Source: Paucibacter sediminis (GTDB lineage: Bacteria; Pseudomonadota; Gammaproteobacteria; Burkholderiales; Burkholderiaceae_C). Taken from it: 64,000 bases of DNA. Below the pieces are notes generated by a model, which was given only the letters and a program-made list of their open reading frames with translations, was not told the origin of the DNA and made no database searches. The stretch spans positions 806,001 to 870,000 of the forward strand of contig NZ_CP116346.1 in NCBI RefSeq assembly GCF_030254645.1, read 5' to 3'. A program made the translations under genes and the position numbers. The first letter of the stretch is position 1. Each line of letters opens with the position of its first letter. Of the stretch, positions 22,765-29,705 are shown piece by piece.

Positions 22765-24759
22765 ATGCTCGCGACGACAGCCGCCCCAACTTCGCGCCTG
22801 CGCCGCGCCTGGCGTGCGTCGCTCTGGGCGCTGCCGCTGGTGCTCTCGCTGCTGTTCGTGGCCGGCGTGCTGGCCTGGGTACATGCCAACGATGCCGAGG
22901 AGCTCGAGCAGCAGCGCCTGACCCTGATCTCCGACGCGCTCAGCGCCGAGGCCCAGCTGCGCGCCCGCCTGGACGCCGAGGTCCAGCAGGTGCATCTGCT
23001 GGCCGCCGCGCTGCAGGCGGTGCAGCCCGGCAGCGAGGCGCTGGCGGCGCGCCCCGAAGTCAACGCCGGCCTGCGCCGGCTGTGGCTCTCGGCCACCTGG
23101 CTGGACGGCCGCAACCGCGTGCTGGCCCAGGTGCCGCAGTCCAGCGCCGAGCGGTCCGCGATGGCCGAGGACGGCCTCTCGCTGCACCTGGTGGCGCCGG
23201 TGGGCGCGCGCGGCGAGGGCGGCACCCTGGTGGTGCGCTACGCCCCCTCGCTGCTGCTCAAGCGCGGCATCCCCTGGTGGCTGGCGCGCAAATACGATGT
23301 GCAGATGGTGGACAGCGCCGACCAGGTGATCGCCTCCAGCACCGAGGGCCCGGGCCGCATGGCGCAGGGGCGGCGGCCGAGCTACCGCGTCGCCTTCGTC
23401 GGCCCCCTGCGCGCCGGCCCGCTGGCCGAGGCCGCGCTCAGCGACGCGGCCCTGGAGCTGACGCTGCGCGAGCCCGGCAGCACCACGCTGAAGCCGCTGG
23501 CCTGGGTGCTGATCGCCGGCTTCCTGCCGCTGGTGGCGGTGGCCAGCTGGCTGCTGCGCCGCCAGGTCAGGCAGGTGCGGCGCGCCGAAGCCGCCTGGCG
23601 CACCGAGGCGGCCTGGCGCCGCGCGATGGAAGACTCGGCCCTGGTGGCGCTGCGCGCGCGCGATGCCCAGGGCCGGCTGCTCTATGTGAACCGCACCTTC
23701 TGCGAGATGGTGGGCCTGCGCGCCGACGAGCTGGTGGGCCTGGCGCCGCCGATGCCCTACTGGCCGCCCGACACCCTCGACGAGGTGATGCAGCGCAACC
23801 AGCGCAACCTGGCCGGCCACGCGCCGCGCGAGGGCTACGAGGCGCGCTGGCGCCACCGCGACGGCCATCTGCTGGACGTGATGGTGTTCGAGTCGCCGCT
23901 GGTCGACGCGGCGGGCCGGCAGGTCGGCTGGATGGGCTCCATCGTCGACATCACCGCGCGCAAGCGCCTGGAGGAACGCGAGCGGCGCCAGGTCGAGACG
24001 CTGGCGCACAACGCCCGCCTCACCATGCTGGGCGAGGTGGCCTCGACCCTGGCCCATGAGCTGAACCAGCCGCTCACCGCGATCGCCAGCTACAACGCCG
24101 GCATCATCAACTCCCTGGCCAAGCTGGGCGTGGACGATGGCCCGGTGCTGGGCGCGCTGCAGCGCCTGGGCAAGCAGGCCGCCCAGGCCGGGCGGGTGGT
24201 GCAGCGCATCCGCGAGTTCCTCACCCGGCGCGAGCCCCAGCATGAGGAATGCGCGCTCAACGAAGTCATCACGGCCGCGGTGGAGCTGCTGCGCAAGGAG
24301 CTGCAGCGCGGCCAGATCCAGCTGAGCCTGCAGCTGGCCGATCCCCTGCCCGCGGTGCTGGCCGATGCGGTGCTGGTGGAGCAGGTGGTGATCAACCTGG
24401 TGCGCAATGCCGCCGACGCCCTGCAGGCGCAGCCGCTTGATGCGCAGCAGCGACCGCGCCGCATCGAGATCCACAGCCGCCTGATCGCCGGCGAGGCGCT
24501 CAGCTTCGTGCGCGTGGACGTGCTGGACAACGGCCCCGGCCTTGGCGGCCTGGGCGTGGAGACGCTGTGCGCGGCCTTCTACTCGACCAAGCGCGAGGGC
24601 ATGGGCATGGGCCTGGCGATCTGCCGCTCCATCATCGAGGCCCACCATGGCGTGCTGGATGCCGGCGAGGCGCCCGGCGGTGGCGCGCGCTTCTCCTTCA
24701 GCCTGCCCCTGCATGCCGACGCGCATGCCCATGACGTGGAGCCCCCCCATGACTGCTGA
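22765..24759 (+). CDS. dctS: C4-dicarboxylate sensor histidine kinase (DctS/DctB-like)
   Basis: A 664-residue membrane sensor kinase: first helix ~20-38, a periplasmic sensor of ~200 residues, second helix ~248-268, a PAS domain (~285-405, ARDAQGRLLYVNRTFCEMVG...VDITARKR), HisKA with His431 in LAHELNQPLTAIASY, and HATPase with NLVRNAADAL, DNGPGLG and GMGMGLAICRS. The PAS domain favours DctS over DctB. It is divergent from dctPQM and overlaps dctR, so it very likely senses the TRAP substrate and controls its uptake. Confidence 0.93.
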   Translation: MLATTAAPTSRLRRAWRASLWALPLVLSLLFVAGVLAWVHANDAEELEQQRLTLISDALSAEAQLRARLDAEVQQVHLLAAALQAVQPGSEALAARPEVNAGLRRLWLSATWLDGRNRVLAQVPQSSAERSAMAEDGLSLHLVAPVGARGEGGTLVVRYAPSLLLKRGIPWWLARKYDVQMVDSADQVIASSTEGPGRMAQGRRPSYRVAFVGPLRAGPLAEAALSDAALELTLREPGSTTLKPLAWVLIAGFLPLVAVASWLLRRQVRQVRRAEAAWRTEAAWRRAMEDSALVALRARDAQGRLLYVNRTFCEMVGLRADELVGLAPPMPYWPPDTLDEVMQRNQRNLAGHAPREGYEARWRHRDGHLLDVMVFESPLVDAAGRQVGWMGSIVDITARKRLEERERRQVETLAHNARLTMLGEVASTLAHELNQPLTAIASYNAGIINSLAKLGVDDGPVLGALQRLGKQAAQAGRVVQRIREFLTRREPQHEECALNEVITAAVELLRKELQRGQIQLSLQLADPLPAVLADAVLVEQVVINLVRNAADALQAQPLDAQQRPRRIEIHSRLIAGEALSFVRVDVLDNGPGLGGLGVETLCAAFYSTKREGMGMGLAICRSIIEAHHGVLDAGEAPGGGARFSFSLPLHADAHAHDVEPPHDC

Positions 24760-25360
24760 GGCCAAGGTCTATCTGGTCGACGACGATCCCGATGTGCGCG
24801 ACGCGCTGAGCTTTCTGCTGAGCTCGCGCGGCCTGCGGGTGCAAGCCTATGACAGCGGGCCAGCGCTGCTGGCGCAGCTGGATGCCGGCCTGCGGCCGCA
24901 GGGCGTGTTCCTGCTCGATGTGCGCATGGAGCCGATGGCCGGCACGCGCCTGCACGACGAGCTGCTGCTGCGCGGCCTGCGCAACCCGGTGCTCTTCCTC
25001 ACCGGCCATGGCGACATTCCCATGGTGGTGGACGCGCTCAAGAAAGGCGCCTTCGATTTCCTCGAGAAGCCCTACAGCGACAACGCCCTGGCCGACCGCA
25101 TCGAGCAGGCGCTCGCGGTGGACGCGGCGATGCGCGCCGACGGCGCCCAGGCCGCCGAGCGCCAGGCGCGCCTGGCCAGTCTGACCGAGCGCGAGCACGA
25201 GGTGATGCTGCGCGTGGCCGCCGGCAAGCTCAACAAGGTGATCGCCGACGAGCTGCATGTCTCGGTGCGCACGATCGAGGTGCACCGCGCCCGCGTCTTC
25301 GCCAAGCTGGGCGTGCGCTCGGCGGCCGAGGTGGCGACGCTGCTGGCGCAGGGGGGGTAG
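24749..25360 (+). CDS. dctR: Response regulator DctR, FixJ/NarL type
   Basis: A 203-residue response regulator: receiver domain with acidic pocket DDDPD at 11-15, Asp57 in FLLDVRM and Lys in FLEKPY; C-terminal LuxR-type helix-turn-helix (LTEREHEVMLRVAAGKLNKVIADELHVSVRTIEVHRARV). The ATG lies inside the dctS 3' end (11-bp overlap) without a clear SD, pointing to translational coupling. The LuxR-type output distinguishes it from sigma-54-dependent DctD. Confidence 0.93.
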   Translation: MTAEAKVYLVDDDPDVRDALSFLLSSRGLRVQAYDSGPALLAQLDAGLRPQGVFLLDVRMEPMAGTRLHDELLLRGLRNPVLFLTGHGDIPMVVDALKKGAFDFLEKPYSDNALADRIEQALAVDAAMRADGAQAAERQARLASLTEREHEVMLRVAAGKLNKVIADELHVSVRTIEVHRARVFAKLGVRSAAEVATLLAQGG

Positions 25361-25374
25361 CGGCCCACCCCCTA

Positions 25375-25439
25375 CCGGCTGCGCCGGCCCCCTCAAGGGG
25401 GCACGCCCGTAGGCCCGGCGGAGCCGGATCCTCGGGCGT
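25375..25439. repeat. Cluster of GC-rich hairpins, probable dispersed intergenic repeat
   Basis: Three back-to-back structures lie just after dctR: CCGGC-TGC-GCCGG (25375-25387), CCCCC-TCAA-GGGGG (25388-25401) and ACGCCCG...CGGGCGT (25403-25439) enclosing CCGGC-GGA-GCCGG. None is followed by a T tract. I recall similar sequences as intergenic repeats in other Burkholderiales genomes; this needs a search. It may also serve as the dctR terminator. Confidence 0.5.
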
Positions 25440-25708
25440 CGCTGGGCAGCGCCGGAGCCAGAACGAGCGCTTCCCTCCGTGGGGTGATAGACGTGCCAGG
25501 CATGCACACCTCCAATCCATGCCATTCGCCATAACGGCTCCGGCACGCGCATACCCTTAGGCCGCAATTGGCCTGAGCGGCGAAACTTACAAGGTGTCGG
25601 ATTTGGCAACTTGATAATGCTGTGCGAATTAACAGTCGAACACCAAGAAATCAAGGACTGGCGTGCCCTGCAGCGCGGCCACACGTCCGACGCTAGGGAG
25701 ACAGCTGC
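25440..25708. other. Intergenic stretch left of the attI-like site, no gene recognised
   Basis: No convincing coding frame, RNA gene or intact integrase fragment was found. The base composition shifts here from the GC-rich flank to a more AT-rich sequence from about 25560. An intI gene would be expected divergently here in a complete integron, but only about 350 bp separate dctR from attI, too little for the usual ~1 kb integrase. Confidence 0.5.
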
Positions 25709-25750
25709 CGGTGTTATCCAGCAGAACTGCGCCCTACAACCAAGTTAGCC
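25709..25750 (+). repeat. attI-like integron recombination site
   Basis: The sequence has GTGTTA..CAGCAG followed by CGCCCTACAACCAAG and the core G^TTAGCC. From memory, class 1 attI1 reads GATGTTA..CAGCAG, then CGCCCTAAAACAAAG and GTTAGGC, so the resemblance is close and collinear up to the crossover point. The crossover would fall between 25744 and 25745, 22 bp before the first cassette gene. Confidence 0.7.
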
Positions 25751-25766
25751 ATCAAGCCGCATCGCC

Positions 25767-26291
25767 ATGCCCATTGTTCGATTGATTGAAGGGCCCGTAG
25801 GGGCTGGAAAGTCGACGTTCTCAGCGTCGCTTGCTACGCGCACCGGCGGCTTGCACATCGCTCTTGACGCCTGGTTTGCAAAGCTGTTCAGCCCAGATCG
25901 GCCAACCGGTGATTTCATCCCCTGGTACATGGCGCGAAAAGATCGCCTTCTCGATCTCATCTGGACTCACAGCCAAGCGGTACTAGCCTCTGGATCCGAC
26001 GTCATCCTTGAGCTTGGCCTTATCCAGCGCCAGCCGCGAATGGACTTTTGTCGCAAGGTGATCGGCGAAGGGTTCGGCCTCATGATCTATGAACTTGATG
26101 CGCCAAGAGAAGTGCGCTGGGATCGAGTTCAGCGGCGAAACATCGATAGAGGATCGACGTTTTCCATGATTGTCTCGGAGCAAGTATTCGAACTTGCGAG
26201 CAGCATGTGGGAGCCTTCGGATGAGATTGATCGTGAAGAGTGCGAGATTGAGTATGTATCTACTATTTCCGACAAAGAGAGAGATGGCTAA
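25767..26291 (+). CDS. Cassette 1: P-loop ATPase/kinase-like protein
   Basis: A 174-residue protein with Walker A GPVGAGKST at residues 9-17 near the N-terminus. A likely Walker B-type strand is VILELGL, and a lid-like basic stretch is RWDRVQRRNIDRGS. Overall this resembles the AAA_33/zeta-toxin/small-molecule-kinase group; the substrate is unknown. It is the first gene after attI, the position best placed for expression from an integron promoter. Its stop codon lies inside attC1. Codon use is less GC-biased than in flanking genes, consistent with cassette origin. Confidence 0.8.
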   Translation: MPIVRLIEGPVGAGKSTFSASLATRTGGLHIALDAWFAKLFSPDRPTGDFIPWYMARKDRLLDLIWTHSQAVLASGSDVILELGLIQRQPRMDFCRKVIGEGFGLMIYELDAPREVRWDRVQRRNIDRGSTFSMIVSEQVFELASSMWEPSDEIDREECEIEYVSTISDKERDG

Positions 26292-26354
26292 CCAGTCGCT
26301 CGAGCCGACTCGCGTCGGCAGGCCGCCGCTCGCGGCTCAGCTTCAACGTTAGGC
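26286..26354 (+). repeat. attC site of cassette 1
   Basis: About 69 bp, from GGCTAAC (26286) to GTTAGGC (26348-26354). The inner arms GAGCC...GGCTC and CGACTCGCGTCG form the imperfect stem typical of attC. Crossover is between 26348 and 26349. The left core deviates slightly from RYYYAAC. Confidence 0.85.
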
Positions 26355-26361
26355 ATCACAT

Positions 26362-27018
26362 ATGCAGCATGCCCTGTTCTCCCGGCGATTCGAGGAACTC
26401 TCCAAGTCGTTTGCCGAGTTGCAGTTCCATCCAAACGGCGGCGGCATGTCCGGCAGCAATGTAAAGGCTGGCGACTGGATGCGTTGGGCAACGAGCGCCC
26501 AAAGTCTTGTTCGAGCGGTCTACGGTGAGGACACGCCGCACTATCAGAATCTTGTGAAGGCGATCGCGGACTGCTCCGGTTATGACTACGACGTCATGGC
26601 TCTGCGCGGCATCTTTCTTTCTGCAAAGGACGATTTCGATGGTGGATACGTTTTCAATCCAGATTTGCGCGTATCCGGCGAAGTCTTTGGTGACTTTGTA
26701 GCCTTGGCAAGGCAGTCGCTTTCTGAAGGCAACAAGGATGTAGCCGCTGTCCTAGCTTGCGCCGCGCTTGAAGATGCTCTGAAGCGGTACGCCGCCGCGA
26801 ATTCTCTGCCGGTCGAAGGCAAGACCATGTCGGAGGTGGTGAACCTGCTCAAGGCGCAAGGCTTGGTTGCCGGGGCTCAAAAGTCTATGCTCGACACCAT
26901 GCCCAAGATTCGGAACTACGCACTGCATGCGGACTGGTCCAAGCTGTCGGAACCAGAAGTAGCGAGCGTCATTGCTTTTGTTGAGCAGTTCTTACTGTCG
27001 AAATTCAGTGCTGCCTGA
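26362..27018 (+). CDS. Cassette 2: HEPN-like domain protein
   Basis: A 218-residue, mostly helical protein. The C-terminal half (residues ~120-215; AVLACAALEDALKRYA...MLDTMPKIRNYALHADWSKLSEPEV) resembles DUF4145/HEPN-type domains and carries R-x4-H (R184-NYAL-H189), the motif of HEPN ribonucleases. The N-terminal half has no recognised domain. A defence or toxin role is plausible because HEPN RNases and integron cassettes both often serve that purpose, but no antitoxin is adjacent. ATG lies 14 bp inside the cassette boundary; the stop is inside attC2. Confidence 0.78.
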   Translation: MQHALFSRRFEELSKSFAELQFHPNGGGMSGSNVKAGDWMRWATSAQSLVRAVYGEDTPHYQNLVKAIADCSGYDYDVMALRGIFLSAKDDFDGGYVFNPDLRVSGEVFGDFVALARQSLSEGNKDVAAVLACAALEDALKRYAAANSLPVEGKTMSEVVNLLKAQGLVAGAQKSMLDTMPKIRNYALHADWSKLSEPEVASVIAFVEQFLLSKFSAA

Positions 27019-27124
27019 CCCTGCGCTGGAGCCGACTCGCAACGGCTGGTCACTTCAGGCCCGCCTATTCATTCTGGGCATTCCGTGCCCAGCCGCTACT
27101 CGTGGCTCAGCTTGAACGTTAGGC
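27013..27124 (+). repeat. attC site of cassette 2
   Basis: About 112 bp, from GCCTGAC (27013) to GTTAGGC (27118-27124), with the same inner arms as attC1 (GAGCCGACTCG on the left, GTGGCTCAGCTTGAAC on the right). The longer central part includes CTGGGCATTCCGTGCCCAG, an extra hairpin. Crossover is between 27118 and 27119. Confidence 0.83.
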
Positions 27125-27134
27125 GTCCGAATTC

Positions 27135-27470
27135 ATGCGCTCCACGGCTGTGCTTGTTCTTGTACTTCTGTTTGCCGCGTACGGGGCATTCGCGGTTCCA
27201 GTAGTGCTCCACTTTCGCACCTACTGCCGGCGCGTTGCGCATGCAACGAATCGCATTGGTGAGCTCAATGACCAGCGGAGCACTGATGACGGGGGCAACA
27301 ACGCGTTCGAACGTGAGCAATGGTGGAGCCTGTTACGTGGCGATTTCAAAGAACTCGCCGATCCAAGCCTCGTAGCAGAGGCAGCGAATCTATCCAAGAA
27401 GGTTCGGCTTTCGATGCTTCTCGCCGTCGGTTTGGTCGTTGCGTTCCCGTTCGTAGCCGGCCTACGATGA
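27135..27470 (+). CDS. Cassette 3: small membrane protein of unknown function
   Basis: A 111-residue protein with hydrophobic helices at ~4-24 (TAVLVLVLLFAAYGAFAVPVV) and ~90-108 (LSMLLAVGLVVAFPFVAGL), joined by a polar loop (~28-87) with HFRTYCRRV and FEREQWWSLLRGDFKEL. No known family recognised. The start lies 16 bp after the cassette boundary; the stop is 1 bp before the remnant attC3. Confidence 0.68.
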   Translation: MRSTAVLVLVLLFAAYGAFAVPVVLHFRTYCRRVAHATNRIGELNDQRSTDDGGNNAFEREQWWSLLRGDFKELADPSLVAEAANLSKKVRLSMLLAVGLVVAFPFVAGLR

Positions 27471-27471
27471 C

Positions 27472-27500
27472 GCCTAACCAGTTACAGGAACTCCCCCCCG
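27472..27500 (+). repeat. Truncated attC of cassette 3 (approximate right end)
   Basis: GCCTAAC at 27472-27478, immediately after the stop codon, is a canonical attC left core and continues CAGTTACAGGAACTCC like an attC left arm. No matching right arm or GTTRRRY core occurs in the next several hundred bases. The array has therefore been broken here by deletion or rearrangement. Confidence 0.65.
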
Positions 27501-27882
27501 CGTCAACACCGTCGCATTGAAGTTTCCTCATCAAGACCTGACCCTTGCCAAGGGCCGTCGTGCACGCCGACGTATTGAATAACTGAACAGAGAACAGACT
27601 GCCGCTCTACAGACGGCCTTGTTGCATGCCTGTGCGCATGCGGACCCAGAGACGAACCGCTCAGCGGTTCTCCATTCCGTTCACGTGGACTTGAGCCCAA
27701 GGGTACGCGCCAAGCCGATGCCTTGGCCCTGCGTCAGCCCGCTGCCGGTCTGACCTGTCGGTGCATCTGCTGCTGCACGCTTTCGGGTCGCGCTCCTCGA
27801 AGCCAAGCGCTATGGACTTGCGCCCGCAGGACGCGCAACATCGCTCACTCGGCCTTCATTCAAGCGCCGATGGGAGACGACG
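27501..27882. other. Gap between integron remnant and TPR gene, no gene recognised
   Basis: About 380 bp without a supported coding frame; short open frames here lack SD sequences and domain character. No integrase, transposase or RNA gene recognised. GC content rises again from about 27700 towards the chromosomal level. The promoter of the following TPR gene should lie here; its SD-like GGGAGA precedes the ATG at 27883. Confidence 0.5.
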
Positions 27883-29691
27883 ATGGATGCAGCAGCACGC
27901 CCCACCTATCTGAAGTTCACCGCACTGAGCTTCGCGCTGGCGGGGCTGTTCGGCTCGGCCGAACTGGCAGCAGGCAGCGGTGCCTACGACCCGCTGCTCT
28001 CCGACCCTGGCAATCTGCTCTGCACGCCGGCCGTGGCCGGACGCCCGCCGCTTCTTCAACAGCTCGTGCTGGCGCAGGCCGGGACGAAGAGCGAGACCAA
28101 GCCCTTCAAGCCGCAGCCGATGCAGGCGGCCAGCGGCGAGGTGCCGCTCTACGACAACCTGGGCACGCTATCCCTCAAGGTGGGCACGCGCGACGCGAAG
28201 GCGCAGGCCTATTTCGACCAGGGCATACGCTGGGCCTTCGCCTTCAACCATGCCGAGGCGCAGCGCGCCTTCCAGGCGGCGCAAAAGGCCGACCCGAAGC
28301 TAGCGATGGCCTGGTGGGGCGAGGCACTGGTGCTCGGGCCCAATATCAACGCGCCGATGATGCCCGAGGCGGTGGCGCCGGCCCTGGCCGCGCTTGCCAG
28401 GGCGGTCGAGCTGGCCCCCGGCGCGCCGCCGAAGGACCGTGCCTTGATCGCGGCGCTGCAGCAGCGCTACTCGCCCGACCCGAAGGCCGAACGCGCCGCG
28501 CTCGATGCCGCCTTCGCCGACGCGATGAAGGCGGTGGCCGCGCAGTACCCGGCCGACGACACCCTGCTCACGCTCTATGCCGAGGCCATCATGGACACCC
28601 AGCCCTGGGACTACTGGGAGGCGGCGGGTGCCAAGCCCAAGGGCCGCGCTGGCGAACTGCTCGCGGTGCTGGAGAAGGTGCTCGCGCGCAACCCCAGGCA
28701 CGCGGGCGCGATCCATCTCTACATCCACGCGGTCGAGGCCTCGACCAGGCCCGAGCGCGCGCTGCCGCATGCGCGCCGGCTAGCCGCCCTGATGCCGGGT
28801 GCGGGTCATGTCGTGCACATGCCGGCCCACATCTACTACCGTGTCGGCCTCTACAAGGAATCGCTGGAGATCAACAAGCGCGCCATGGCCGTGGACGAGC
28901 AGTACTTCCGCAGCTCGCCGTCGGACCCGATGTACCGCTCGGCCTACTACCCGCACAACATCCACTTCGTGCTGGTCTCGGCGCAGATGGGGGGTGACGG
29001 CCCGACCGCGATCGAAGCGGCGGCCAAGCTCGATGCGTCGCTGTCCGACGCGGTGATCGCGCAGTTCGCGGTGCTGGAACCCATCAAGGCCGCGCCCTAC
29101 CTGGCGCACGCGCTCTTCAGCGCGCCCGAGGTGATCCTCGCCCTGAAGCTGCCGCCGAAGGAGCAGCTGCTGGTCGCCGCGCTGGCGCATTACGCGCGCG
29201 CGCTTGCGCTCGCGGCGAAGCAGGACATGGGCGGCGCCCAGCGCGAGATCGACGCCATCGCCGCGCTGGAGCAGCGGGCCGACTTCAAGCCCTACGCCGA
29301 CTGGGGCGTGCCGGGCAAGGAGATCGTGCAGACCGCGCGTCTGGTTGCGAGCGCGCGCCTCGCGGATGCGCGCGGCGACCTCCCCGGGGCCGCCAAGGCC
29401 TATGAGGAGGCCGTCGCGATCGAAGACGCACTCGCCTATATGGAGCCGCCCTACTGGTACTACCCGATCCGCCAGTCGCTGGGCTCGGTCTATCTGCGCC
29501 AGGGCAAGCTCGACGCCGCCGAGCAGGCGCTGCGCGACTCGCTGGCCCGCGTGCGCAGCAATGGCTGGGCGCTGGCCGGGCTTGCGGAGGTCTACAAGCG
29601 CAAGGGCGACGCGAAGGCCGAGTCCCTGGCGCGCCAGGGCTTTGCGCGCGCCTGGCTCGGCGGCGCTCCCCCCGACGTCGCCCGGCTCTAG
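27883..29691 (+). CDS. Exported TPR-repeat protein
   Basis: A 602-residue protein with an N-terminal hydrophobic segment (FTALSFALAGLFGSAELAAG) suggesting export. Several TPR-like helix pairs follow (QAYFDQGIRWAFAFNHAEAQRAFQAAQKADPKLAMAWWGEA near 112-150, a block near 225-330, and LGSVYLRQGKLDAAEQALRDSL near 535-555). The block with HLYIHAVEAS and MPAHIYYRVGLYKESLEIN is typical of a widespread, uncharacterised proteobacterial TPR family. The role is unknown, presumably protein-protein interaction in the periplasm. Confidence 0.85.
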   Translation: MDAAARPTYLKFTALSFALAGLFGSAELAAGSGAYDPLLSDPGNLLCTPAVAGRPPLLQQLVLAQAGTKSETKPFKPQPMQAASGEVPLYDNLGTLSLKVGTRDAKAQAYFDQGIRWAFAFNHAEAQRAFQAAQKADPKLAMAWWGEALVLGPNINAPMMPEAVAPALAALARAVELAPGAPPKDRALIAALQQRYSPDPKAERAALDAAFADAMKAVAAQYPADDTLLTLYAEAIMDTQPWDYWEAAGAKPKGRAGELLAVLEKVLARNPRHAGAIHLYIHAVEASTRPERALPHARRLAALMPGAGHVVHMPAHIYYRVGLYKESLEINKRAMAVDEQYFRSSPSDPMYRSAYYPHNIHFVLVSAQMGGDGPTAIEAAAKLDASLSDAVIAQFAVLEPIKAAPYLAHALFSAPEVILALKLPPKEQLLVAALAHYARALALAAKQDMGGAQREIDAIAALEQRADFKPYADWGVPGKEIVQTARLVASARLADARGDLPGAAKAYEEAVAIEDALAYMEPPYWYYPIRQSLGSVYLRQGKLDAAEQALRDSLARVRSNGWALAGLAEVYKRKGDAKAESLARQGFARAWLGGAPPDVARL

Positions 29692-29705
29692 GCAGCGGCC
29701 GCCGC

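Larger units (their letters stand above)
25709..27500 (+). mobile_element. Integron cassette array without integrase (three cassettes)
   Basis: An attI-like site is followed by three single-gene cassettes in the same orientation: cassette 1 about 25745-26348, cassette 2 26349-27118, cassette 3 from 27119. Cassettes 1 and 2 end in intact attC sites that share GAGCCGACTCG on the left and GGCTCAGCTT(C/G)AACGTTAGGC on the right. The third attC keeps only its left end. Base composition is visibly lower in GC than the flanks. No intI gene lies in the window next to attI. The right boundary is approximate. Confidence 0.85.

Noticed and set aside
25440-25708. Degraded intI gene left of attI
   Set aside because: No frame on either strand shows tyrosine-recombinase motifs, and the space is too short; only the absence of intI can be stated.
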